Source: Talinum fruticosum (taxonomy: Eukaryota > Streptophyta > Magnoliopsida > Caryophyllales > Talinaceae). Taken from it: a stretch of 64,000 nucleotides of DNA. Position numbers and translations under genes: made by a program. The DNA lies in NCBI GenBank assembly GCA_021018815.1, contig JAITYX010000007.1, positions 4,031,001 to 4,095,000 of the forward strand. Direction: 5' to 3'. Below the pieces are notes generated by a model. That model did no database searches. It was not told the DNA's origin and saw only the letters and a list, made by a program, of their open reading frames with translations. This document shows, piece after piece, positions 12,304 through 23,398 of the stretch; position 1 is the first letter of the stretch, and every line of letters starts with the position of its first letter.

Positions 12304-15300
12304 AAAAAATTTCTAAATTTTTTGGATGCAAGGATGTGGATTTTAAGAATTTAAAAACAAAGAAAAAATAAAATGTATATATCTTAACCTATCTTGCTAG
12401 ATAGACAATACGTAGAGACTATAATATAGTTTTATCAAGAAGAAGTGATCTACATATGTCTAATCAAGTATAGGATTCGACTCCTGTTTTAAAAAAAAAT
12501 TCTATTTGTGTAAGTTGTGTTATTTTACTCGTACCTATATGATTTTTTTAGTTTAAATTCTAGTTATTATATATAAGTTAATTATGGTAATCATCTAGTA
12601 AAAATGTCTACCTTATCAAGTAATCAATTTATCAAAATTTTAAAATTGCAAACATATTTAATAAGTAAATAAATATATTATTTGTGAAAGGATCATCATA
12701 ATCCATCTATATTAGTAAAAAAAAATTTTTATGATTCATAAGAATTATGAAAGATTGTACAATATAATAAAAAAAAGGAAATCAAATTTAAAATCTAATG
12801 TATCTTAAACTTCAATTTTAATCGGCCAAGGCCTCATTAATTTGGTAAAATATAGTATCAAATTAAAGAAGTACCAAGGCGTCATATGCTTATTATATCA
12901 TTATTTGCCATGTAGACCAATTAGAGGTCAGGAAATGAGTTATTATTGAAAACCACCACCTATTTATTTATTTATTTTTCTAAAAAAATAAGCGAGTCAA
13001 TTTACTATACTTCTGTCTCAATTCTCAGTGCAAGTCACCCATTAACTTTATAATTTTCTCATAGGACTTGAATCCTCATAACCTGATATAGAAAAAATGG
13101 GGCGAAAATCCAAGTAGACTACCATCTCTTATAGACGATTCCCACTCTTTATATATTTTGGCCAGTAAATCATTATTTACCCTCGACTTCTAACCTGTAA
13201 GAATTATTATTTACTCCCTACTTTTTCTGTCAAATGATGATTTTTAACTCCTAATATTTTGTTCTACAGATAGTGTCCATCATGTGATTATGTCATATTA
13301 ACACTTTTGAAAATTAGAAATCATATAATGCAAAGACCAAAAGATAAATAATAATTCTAGAAAAAATTAGGCTATAATGATAACTAATAAATGAAATTTT
13401 GTGAAATTCTATAAGAACATAACATAATGAAATACTTCAAAATATATAAAAGTACACCGACATATATGATAAAACGTTAAGAAAATGTATTTGAATATAA
13501 TATAATATAACAATAATATGATATTAAAATTAGCGTTATTAATTATCTCTATTATTTCAAAATATTAATTATTTATGTTATTGTTATGATCTTAAACCAA
13601 GTGAATCCAACGCGACCCATTTTATAACTAAGCTATTTTGTAATTGTTGGTTGGACATAAGCCAACGTCTTTTTCATTAAAAAAATAGTGAATTCAAGCC
13701 TTTAGCGTTAATTACTCTGAAATGCTTGATGTGCACGCTAGGGAGCATAAAAGAGTAAGAAAGTATAAACTCCATGACAATTAATGAAAACATCTTACGA
13801 AGAATACCTCATAATTAAGCAAAGCTATAAACTCAAAAAACATTCAAACAAAATATATATGGTATCCCCTGTAAAACATTATTTTAAGGGCATTATATAT
13901 AGTATTAAAATGAAATACTGAAAATTTACTATCTTATGATACCGAAAAGTCTCTCAGATCTTGTAAATAATAAATTAGTACTTTGAAATATAATTTTTTA
14001 ATAATTTATTACCCTACATTTTAAATTTTTACGGTAGTAAACTGTTAAAACAATCATATCTTAAAATAATAATTTATTATTTATGAGACATAAGAAACTT
14101 TTTATAATTTGTCAATATCACAAGATATAGTAAAATATCAATAACTCTGTTAAAATCATTTATATATATTTTGTTATTCAGTCGGTGTTGATTGTTAGAA
14201 TGAAGAGTCTTAGTGGCATAAGTTTCCGTGATTCATAAGGGAAGAATTTATATTTTTTTTTTAGGAAAAAGGGTTGATGATGAAAGAAGAAAAAGGCGGA
14301 GATAACCGTCATTTTTCCCTGAGACGCATCTTTCGTGGATCAATAACCAAGGGGTGATGGCTTTTGTTTCTTTTGTCATGAAGGGTTACACCCTTGTTTG
14401 ACAAGTTAAATATTTCATTAATGGCTAAAAAGGATGGGTTAATTAGGGGTTAATCTTTGTAAACCAACTCTTACTATTATTCCCCCCCACCCTTCTTTTC
14501 TTTCATTCAAACATGCCCTTTTCTAACTTTGCATTATGCTTTATCTTTCAAATTATTTGGTGCCCTTTATTTGTATGTCTTTTTAGGCGAAGAAAGATGC
14601 AAGCTTTTTGACTAAGGACCATCAAGATGAAGCCTCTTTCAGAAAATGAAAAACACCTAGCATTTCTCACATTGTATTGCAAAATATATGCAAAAATTAT
14701 ATTGATATACCTCCGTATACTTGCATCATACATACGTGAACCTTTTTCTTGTACATGCACCAACATATCATTTCTGCATCTTCAACTGAAAAAGGGGGTG
14801 GGTCGTTGCATCTAGAAGAAACTATATTATCAACCTAATTCGTATTGGGTGAGCCATTCGATATAAGTTTATTGTAAAACGTTTACCTCATATACATTAA
14901 TCTACATTAATTTGCTCAGCGAGCTTCTCATAATCTCAACAGTCTCATTGTAACTTATGCATCTATCCATGTAACCTAGCTTCTTAAGTTACATTCCATG
15001 TCAATAGTATTGCAATGTATAAGAATTTCTCACCAAGAATTTGCATTATCAAATTTATGAATAAGTGACTTATTTTTCTAGAATAATTTCATTTTAAAAG
15101 TTCAGTATTTCAATGGTTAGATTGCTTTAGAGTATGTAGGGAAATTTTGTTTTCACTAACGGAAAAGATCAGACGTATTAAGTTTTATTAATCAAATGTC
15201 TTTCTTCTGCAATGGTTTATTTTTCTTCCTTTGTAGGATTTTCTGTTTGTTTGATCTCTTTTTCTTTCCTCTTTTATGCTTTTAAGGATGCATCATGTAT

Positions 15301-15587
15301 GTACAAGAAACAAACTGTATCGTTTAGCACTTTTTTCCCAAAAAGAGAGAGATTATGTTTGAAGCCATGGGAAAACTTCGATTGTGTTGAAAGGTATTAA
15401 GTTTTACACTTTTCTGTTTTCATCCAAAGAGCTACTAAATACATATAAGATACTGAACCCCTATGTAAAATCAATTAATAACAATCGGTAGACTAATCTA
15501 GTAGCTTACACGCATGATTATAAAGTCATTGTTCAATTTTATCAATACAAGTCAACAACCTACTTAAGGCTTCATTATACATCATAC
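12304..15587. other. AT-rich intergenic DNA, no gene recognised
   Basis: About 3.3 kb of AT-rich sequence with A and T runs and short degenerate repeats. ORFs are short and lack codon-like character or recognisable motifs. No RNA gene was seen. It probably holds old, eroded transposon pieces that cannot be named by eye. Confidence 0.5.
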
Positions 15588-15595
15588 ATCCAAGC

Positions 15596-15840
15596 TAGCG
15601 CTGGCGAAAATTCGGGTTCAAGTCAAAATTGAGTTGGATAAATTGGTCATCGAGACGAAATTTTTTTCCGATAATCGATTGTTTTTCAAGTCGAACAGTT
15701 CGAGACAAGTGTAAATTCAACTTAAAATCGGGTTCAAACAACATAAATAGGAAGATTTTATATCCGAATTTAAAATTCGGATAAATTATTAGGTCAGACA
15801 AATTTAAATAATCGAGTCGGATGAAATTTCGCCAGCGCTA
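15596..15840. mobile_element. hAT-type MITE with 8-bp target duplication
   Basis: A 245-bp element with perfect 14-bp terminal inverted repeats, TAGCGCTGGCGAAA at the left and TTTCGCCAGCGCTA at the right. It is flanked by 8-bp direct repeats that match at 7 of 8 positions, ATCCAAGC (15588-15595) and ATCTAAGC (15841-15848). An 8-bp duplication and the TAG-G-CTGGCGAA style of terminus are typical of hAT elements. It has no transposase, so it would have moved with an enzyme from elsewhere. Confidence 0.85.
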
Positions 15841-15848
15841 ATCTAAGC

Positions 15849-18800
15849 TTCTCTAACATATACAGTAGAGACGTAAACCTTAATACCAATATCCCCCTCA
15901 ATCCTCCTTCCCTTTACATATGGCTATCTCAAGTTGTCCTCAAAGCCGGCAAGAAATCCTCTTATAAAGATATAGCTATTTATAATTTAGTGTCACAATA
16001 ATAAGCATATATTTTGTATTTAGATAAGCATTTTTGTTCTTAGTATGAGTCACTTTGGAAACGTCAATAAATATTTAATGTATTTGACGTATAAATAAGC
16101 TTTTTTTTTTTTTTTGTGTAGATAAACATTTGGCTTGTTTTTAGATGACTAAGACAAGCATTGAACTCATGTTTTGAACTACATAGAAGAGAGATATCTA
16201 GGTTGGCATGGTGAACAGAGTCTAAAAGGGTGTGTGAGCTACGGGGATTGCAGGTGGAGTCGAGGAAGGGTCAACTGTGGCTAGCAGGAATAGTGCCATT
16301 ACTGAAGGGCATAGATGGTGGGCGAGCAAGGACAATCTATGTGTTTGTATTTTACATGGTTTGATTGTGTCTTTGTAGTTCACGTCTGTATATTTTTTTC
16401 CACAATTAAAAAGCGGCACAAATATAGATAGCCGACAAACACAAGCATGATACAATATTGTAATGTCAGGAAGAGCATGATATATGAATTGTACTACATG
16501 TTGTGACAAGCATAATATAGTAGGATCTTCTTGTTCTATGTAAAACACTACAGTATGGACTTGAAAGAATCTAGTGTAACATGGCTATTAAATGACCCAG
16601 AAAATTCAAATTTTCACTATGATAATATAATCGATTTAAGGTAGAGATGATCCCTCTCTTTTCTCTATAGGTTTCCTTTTCCTATTCTATCTCTCCCATG
16701 GATAGGTCTTGCTTCTTTCTTAAAATACTTTTCTAGGTGACAAGTACCCATGAAGAAAATTACCATCAACATTTGTTTTCAAGGCTTTAGAGGTGATGCA
16801 CTATTTTGAGAAGAAAAAGGGGAAAAAGAGCAAAAGTCGAAGATGATTAAGAAATGAAAGGGAGATCTCTCATTTATAGGGGAAAAGAATGTGTAGTGAT
16901 CAACAAAAGAGCCTGCTTTTTTTTTTTTTTTTTTTTTTTGCCTTCCTCTCCCCAAAATTTTTTTCCTATTGCATAGATAAATTTATTCAATCTTCCTAGA
17001 TAAGTTGGATAGTGATGAAGCTCTCCTTTCCATGCAAGGGCATGCTAGCCGAAGAGTGTGACCAACAGCCCAACATGGTCCAAGCAAGCACAAAGAAAGA
17101 AGAAAAAAATCAAATCCACCCCCTTCCCCCTCCCCCCCAAAAAAAAACCCCACAATCAATTTTAAGAAGATGGGGATACAGACTTACAGTTATTTATGAG
17201 ACTACTAATGTAATGAACAATAAGTAAGACATGAACTGATATGACATAAATCCTTGTAAAATAATTCCTTAAAATAGTCTCATCCAATATGAATTAGTGG
17301 AAAATCCCCTAACAACCATTAATTAGAAGTACACTAGGTTTGTCAAAAAGATTCTAAGTGACGTCTAATTGATGCTTGTGCTTATTTTAGCTTTAATCTA
17401 AGCACTAGGATTAGGCTCACTTGGTATTCATATTACTTGTACCGTTTTTTTTTTATAATTTTAATGAAAAAAGTTTCGGGTAGAGATTCTTGTGACAGAC
17501 AGAATTATTTCTGTTGATATGGCAGAATCTCTAAATGCCATTTGCATAATCGAATTGTTTAATTTAGATGCACTTTTGCATGTATTCTGTATTTTTTGAA
17601 AATTAATCAATTTAATTGATCGAAGTTAGGCCTAATGCAAATATACAACATCTAAAAGTATACGACTTCCACCTTCCCATATTATTTACTTAATTTTTTA
17701 TGTCTTAAATTATTTGCTTGGTTTTTAATTATATACATAAAATTTAGGAATTCTTTCTTTAAAGACCCTTATGATAATCAAAATATAATAATTAATAATA
17801 TGAAATAAACGGGATATAATATTTTGTTGACTGACTTGAAGTCACACTTTGTCAAACCATATAATTAAATTGGGATCGATAGAGTATTATTTATTTGCAT
17901 CTACTTCTTATGCTTTGCATTCCTCCTTCCTATGGCTCCCATTTCTATGGATATGCAAAATGTGAGGAGATTTCAAGGGAGTATTTTTGTATCTTTTTCA
18001 AAAAAAAAAAAAAAGAAGAAATTAGTTTTCATTTGTTGGGTAAAAACATATACAGTATAATATACGTCTAAACTCATTTAATGTATTTTTTATAAAGTTG
18101 CACTCATTATTGGTCATCCTATCTAGTTTAATATTCTTTAGCAAATAAATTATAAATCTTACTATTAAAAAATATATTTTTTTATTTCAAGTGATGATGT
18201 CAATTTATTTTTTAAAATAGCAAAGAGAAGAAAGATATAAAAAACTAACATGATATGACTCATATTTTCCGTACTATTCCCAAAAGGTTACAACACACAC
18301 CCACCTCATATCTAAAAAACAATAAGAGTATTTATTCACTCATAAACCGAAGCGAGAATATTTCCAATAAAATTCAAAATATCAAATAATTCAAATTAAA
18401 AAACCCTCTCTTTCCCTCTGAAGCTGCAAGATGATGCAAGCAAGAACCTTAGGCCACGATAAAAATGGTGCAAGTGACATTATGCCTTGATGAGTTCGTT
18501 ATGATCAGTTGTTCTTTATTCCCCTTTTTTGGGTTTATTTTCGTGGCCAACTTAATCATTTGATGCACTTATTTTTGAATCAATGAGGGTCCAAAAGCTT
18601 CAACTTTATGAACTAATGTGGGGAAGAGAGAGAGATGAATGTTTTTGGGGGAGTTTATAATCCCCATGCATTCAATTCAAAGCATAAAAGAGGAGGGCAT
18701 TAGCATTGGCATTGGCATTGGCAATCGATTAAAAACCGACGCTTTATTCCTTGTCTTTGAGTTTGGAATTAAGGGCATAAGATCATATTTTTAAAGAAAA

Positions 18801-19950
18801 AGAAGGGGGAGAGAGGGAGAAACATATATAACGCAGTTCCCGATTGCTTTAAGAGGGACAGTAGTTCCCCCACATCTCTTTTCAGGTCCTTGGGAGTTGG
18901 CAGATCATATGATGATGGACCAAAAGTGAATAAATCTTCCCTACTTCTTCCTCTCTTTCTTCTCTCCTTTCTTCTTTGTTTCTTGTTTTTCAGTAAAGTC
19001 GAAACTAAGTGACTATAGTGAGAGATAGCGGGATTTGTTTTTGGTGCAGATCGTCCGTAAAGATTCATGAAGGTGAGATTATTTGAATCTATGTTTATAT
19101 GGTAATGACAAGTTTTTAATATTTTATGAGTTGAGATAAAGTTAATTGGTTTAAATTTCCTTTTTAAACTCATGTATATTAATGAATAGTCTCAACTTAA
19201 GAAATAAGAGTACTAGCTGTTTTGAGTTTGTTAAATTTGCAATAGTATGAATTATTATAACCAATATATACTTTAAAATTTGTTTTAGAAAATCTAAATA
19301 TTTCTTTTCAATTCGAATGATTAATTTTTTTTCATACATATGGGTGTGCCTGTGACACGGAAAGTTTTATATTTATGCATATATGTTTTTTTTGCAAAGT
19401 AAAAAATAATCATGATTTTGTTAATGAACGATGGATTGTACTATTAATATTTAAAAGAACTTTATGAGAAAAATATAATTATTTCGGCATTTAATTCCAT
19501 CAATATTCTAAGCAAGGCTTGTTATGGGTACGTTATATCATGCTATTCAAATAAAATTATACATATAGGGTACTACAATCTTGTATGCTGTAATATTGTA
19601 CTTAATAAATAACAATAAATTGATATTTATATGACATGGCACAATCATATGGAAGATATTATCATAAAAATAAAGATATTTTAAAAATAAAAATAAAAAA
19701 TTAATTAATTATGCAATGTGTTAATGTGTTAGTATATATTTAGTGTAAATTTTATTAGTACAAGTATAATTTTCTATAATAATTTTTCTTGTTTTCTCTC
19801 TCATTTATCTAGTAAGCACTTTTAAGTATACAGGAAAATATAGCTCATTCTTTTCATACTTTCATGGTTCATTGAGACCTCACCCCTCACGAAAAGTATA
19901 CTAATGTATTTATAGAAACATGAACATTAACGTTTTATGTAACCTATTTA
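15849..19950. other. Intergenic DNA, no gene recognised
   Basis: AT-rich sequence with poly(T)/poly(A) runs (about 16101-16115, 16917-16939, 18000-18014). The longest frames (minus strand 16222-16548 and 18769-19173) carry no motif I recognise and have low-complexity basic or aromatic runs. One imperfect hairpin with GGCCACGA arms is present at 18452-18548. No RNA gene could be supported. Confidence 0.5.
18452..18548. other. Imperfect hairpin with GGCCACGA arms
   Basis: GGCCACGATAAAAAT at 18452-18466 pairs with ATTTTCGTGGCC at 18537-18548, about 8 perfect pairs plus an A/T-rich extension and a loop near 70 bases. The stem is short for a microRNA precursor and no known microRNA was recognised. 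It is listed only as a structural observation. Confidence 0.25.
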
Positions 19951-19951
19951 G

Positions 19952-20470
19952 GCCCTGTTTCACAACAATATTTTGAGTATCATTTAGTGTTTTAGGTAAG
20001 TTAGAAAATACTAATCAACCAAATATTAGTGTTCGATACGAGTAGTGTTTCAACTATCGTTTGCGTTAGCTTATAGCGTTTCAATTAGTATTTTTGAAAA
20101 ACTAAAAATATTATCTTTTCACATTTTAAGGTAGTATTTCAGTAGCTTATAGTGTTTCAATTAATATTTATGAAAAGTTAAGAATATTACCTTTTCACAT
20201 TTTAAAGTAGTGTTCATATTTTTTTAACAAAATTAACATCTCTTCATTAATTTATATTTATCAAATTATTTATATCATTTTATGTCAATTTACAATAATT
20301 AGCTAACTCAACCACTAAATTTATCGAACATATTTATTCAACTACTCAATTAAACAACTCTCTACTAACGAGGTCAAATCTAATAACTATCACCTACCTA
20401 AACAACTATCTCGTTGCACAAACAATTATCGGCTATTTAAAACATTTCATTTTATCGAACATGGTTTTAA
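19952..20470. mobile_element. Possible decayed hAT-like element
   Basis: The left edge GGCCCTGTTTCACAAC is like the GGCCCTGTTT termini of many plant DNA transposons. A degenerate reverse match, CGAACATGGTTTT, lies near 20457-20469. Inside are two copies of a unit of roughly 75-80 bases (about 20069-20140 and 20150-20215), sharing TAGYGTTTCAATTA and CTTTTCACATTTTAA. No target duplication was found, so both the edges and the family are weak. Confidence 0.3.
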
Positions 20471-20672
20471 TGATATCATTCATCTAATATATTTATACAT
20501 TTTGATTTGCCATAGTTATAAGTGAATTACGGATACATAATTAATTAAACATATTTAATTCTACGCAGTTATTTACAAAATATTCTCTATTAGTTTTACA
20601 ACTTATGTTTCGAGATAAAAACTCAAAAAAGAAACAAATCATTTTCTTGAAGAAAATAAACCTATTACCTAT

Positions 20673-21207
20673 TAGGGTGCGTAGAAAAACCGAAACCGAA
20701 AAATCGAAAAATCAATCTGAAAAATCGATTAACCGAATAAATTTTTAAAGAAAATCAGTTCGGTTAACAAAACCGAATTTTTTTCGGTTTAAGGATCGGT
20801 TACGGATTGAAAATTGAAAAATTTGATTAACCGGCGGTTAACCGAACTGATTTTTTTATAAAAATCATAGGTATATAAGCGAAAAGTTGTTTTATGGGAT
20901 TGAAAAAATTATATTTTGCTAGCCAAAAACTTCTCTTTTGTTGTATTTTACTTTTGTTTGCTAGAAACTTATATTTTGTTGCATTTTACTTCCGTTTTAT
21001 TTCATAAGTTATGTTTTAAATAACGATTAATCGCTGAACCGAACCGGAAAATTGATTAACCGAACTTTTCGACCCGGTTGCGGATTGAGATTTTACCGAT
21101 CCGACAATTCGGTTAACCGAAAAAATCAGATCGGTTATCGATCGGATTTTTAACTATCCGAAAGTTCGGTTAACCAAAAGTACGGTTAACCAATTTTACA
21201 CACCCTA
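20673..21207. mobile_element. Non-autonomous hAT element with perfect 8-bp target duplication
   Basis: A 535-bp element that starts TAGGGTGCGTAGAAAA and ends TTTTACACACCCTA. Its termini are imperfect inverted repeats, and exact 8-bp duplications TTACCTAT flank it at 20665-20672 and 21208-21215. Both subterminal regions are crowded with AACCGAA, GATTAACCG and CGGTTAACC units on both strands, the kind of short repeats hAT transposases bind. It has no coding capacity. The insertion is about 0.8 kb upstream of the likely SMXL3-like transcription start. Confidence 0.9.
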
Positions 21208-21542
21208 TTACCTATATGTTTTATTTTAAATTAATTAAAAAATAATCAACCTAGAAGTATAATAGTATCCATTTTGAAGAAATACAAGCGTTAATCAGTG
21301 TTTCTTTCATTATTAAATTAAGGAGAGATCATTCTGAAGATTTGATCGTGCTCTTGAGTTTAGAGGGGGTGTTGATTTCTAGAATATATGAGATATGCAC
21401 CCATGAAAAAACCACTATTCATAACCCCTTTTCATGAATTTACATAGAAGGTAGAGACCCACTTATAAATATCATGTCTTTATCACAATTTTTATCGAAA
21501 TCTAGCGAAGGAAGCTTATCTCTCTATATTTCCAAGAGAAAT

Positions 21543-21550
21543 GAGAGAGA

Positions 21551-21606
<56 letters not shown>
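21543..21606 (+). repeat. (GA)n microsatellite upstream of the SMXL3-like gene
   Basis: A nearly pure AG/GA run of about 64 bases with two GTGA interruptions near its ends. It lies about 0.43 kb before the start codon, outside or near the edge of the promoter. GA/CT runs are common close to plant gene starts and can bind GAGA-binding (BBR/BPC) factors; any role here is inference. Confidence 0.9.
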
Positions 21607-21608
<2 letters not shown>

Positions 21609-21779
21609 GGGAAAGTAGAAGTCCCTTTGATACTGCTGCTGCTACTACTGGTGGCAAAATTTTGGTACTCCTTATTGTCAGCACATGCATTCCACTTTAC
21701 CCACTTACTTAATCCACTTTGGACACCCTTAATTTTGCCTCACCTTCAAGAAAAGCATTTTACCCCCCTCTCTCCCCCA

Positions 21780-22035
21780 CCATCACCTTATTATATATCA
21801 ATTATAACATCATGGATTCATAAATTTACATCACTTTCACTCCCATACTTTGTCTTCGTCCTAAGTTGTATACCTCTATGCTTTCCTACCTCTCCCCTTC
21901 ATGATACTCTCTCTCTCTCTCTTCACCCCCGCCCGCCCACCCCCCACCTCCTTCTTCCAAAATATACCACAAGCTAGCTAGGTAGGTTTTCGAGAAGATT
22001 TCAGAAACGAGAGATAAAAATAACGTGATCATCAT
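21780..22035 (+). promoter_or_regulatory. Likely core promoter and 5' untranslated region of the SMXL3-like gene
   Basis: A TATA-like TTATTATATATCAATTATA at about 21788-21806 is followed by a pyrimidine-rich stretch with (CT)n at about 21908-21922, then a short purine-rich leader into the ATG at 22036. The spacing gives a leader of roughly 0.2 kb. The transcription start is a guess from composition only; no transcript evidence is available here. Confidence 0.35.
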
Positions 22036-23348
22036 ATGATGAGGTCCCAAGGGTGCACAATCCAACAGGCTCTGACGCCAGAGGCGGCGGCGGTGGTGAA
22101 GCAGGCGGTGGGGCTAGCAAAACGGCGGGGCCACGCGCAGGTAACGCCCCTCCACGTGGCCCACACCATGCTGGGGGTGACGTCGGGCCTACTTCGAGCC
22201 GCCTGCCTCCAGGCCCACTCCCACCCGCTCCAGTGCCGGGCCCTCGAGCTTTGCTTCAACGTCGCCCTGAACCGCCTCCCAACCTCCACAGCCTCTGGCC
22301 CCATGCTCGGCCATCACCATCACCATCACCACCACCATCCCACCATCGCCAACGCCCTTGTCGCTGCCTTCAAGCGGGCTCAAGCCCACCAGAGGCGTGG
22401 CTCGATTGAGAACCAACAGCAGCCACTCTTAGCTGTGAAGATTGAGCTTGAGCAGCTTATTATCTCCATTCTTGATGATCCTAGTGTTAGTCGGGTAATG
22501 AGGGAAGCCGGGTTTTCGAGCACTTTGGTTAAAGGTAAGGTTGAGCAATCTATTTCCATGGAGTTAGGGTCTCAAAATCAAGCTCCCGCTAATGATACCA
22601 ATGGTAATGTAAAGCCTAAGGATCATGGTGGGAGTAATAACAATTATAATAATAGTAATAATAATAATGGTAGTAATGTTCTATCAATGGCTCAAAGTGG
22701 AGGGTTGAAGATGGGGAAAGTGAGGCCGCTGGATCGAGGGGTTAGAAATGAGGATGTAATGAGTGTGATGGAGAGCTTGATGGATAGGACGAAGAGAAAT
22801 ACTGTGGTGGTTGGAGAGTGTATTGAAACCCTTGAAGGGATTGTAACAGAGGTGATGGATAGAGTGGAAAATGGTGATGGTGATGATGTTCTTAGTGAGG
22901 GTTTGAAGGGGGTGAAGTTCATCCAACTTTCTCTCTCCTCTTTTGTTCAGCTATCTAGGGAGGAAGTGGACCAAAGGGCTGGGGAGCTCAAGTGGCTTGT
23001 CAAGAGTAGTTGTGTGGAGAACAATAAGGGGGTGGTCTTGTACTTGGGTGATCTCAAGTGGGCTACTAATGAGTTTAGGGCTAATGGTGTTGGGAATTAC
23101 AGTAATATCCTTGGGGAACAGCACCAACCAAGAAGAAGCTGTTATTGCCCTATTCAACACATGATCATGGAGATTGAGAAGTTGATTGCGGAGTATTCCG
23201 AGTGTGGGAAGCTATGGCTACTTGGAATTGCAACATTCCAGGCATATATGAGATGCAAAAGTGGGCAACCTTCACTTGAGAGTGCTTGGGGTCTTCATGC
23301 CATCAGTATTCCTTCTGGTAGCTTGAGCTTAAGTCTCCTTCCTGATGG

Positions 23349-23398
<50 letters not shown>

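Noticed and set aside
18425..18450. GAAGCTGCAAGATGATG near a hairpin, vaguely like miR167
   Set aside because: It does not match miR167 (missing and changed bases), and the nearby hairpin arm does not include it.
18769..19173. 134-codon minus-strand ORF
   Set aside because: No recognisable motif, basic and poly-Phe runs, AT-rich intergenic setting; nothing supports a gene.
21502..21690. Ser-Leu repeat ORF on the minus strand upstream of SMXL3
   Set aside because: It is a translation of the (GA)n microsatellite.
22032..22416. Antisense and alternative-frame ORFs over SMXL3 exon 1
   Set aside because: They are shadows of a GC-rich coding exon; the plus-strand frame carries the Clp-N domain.
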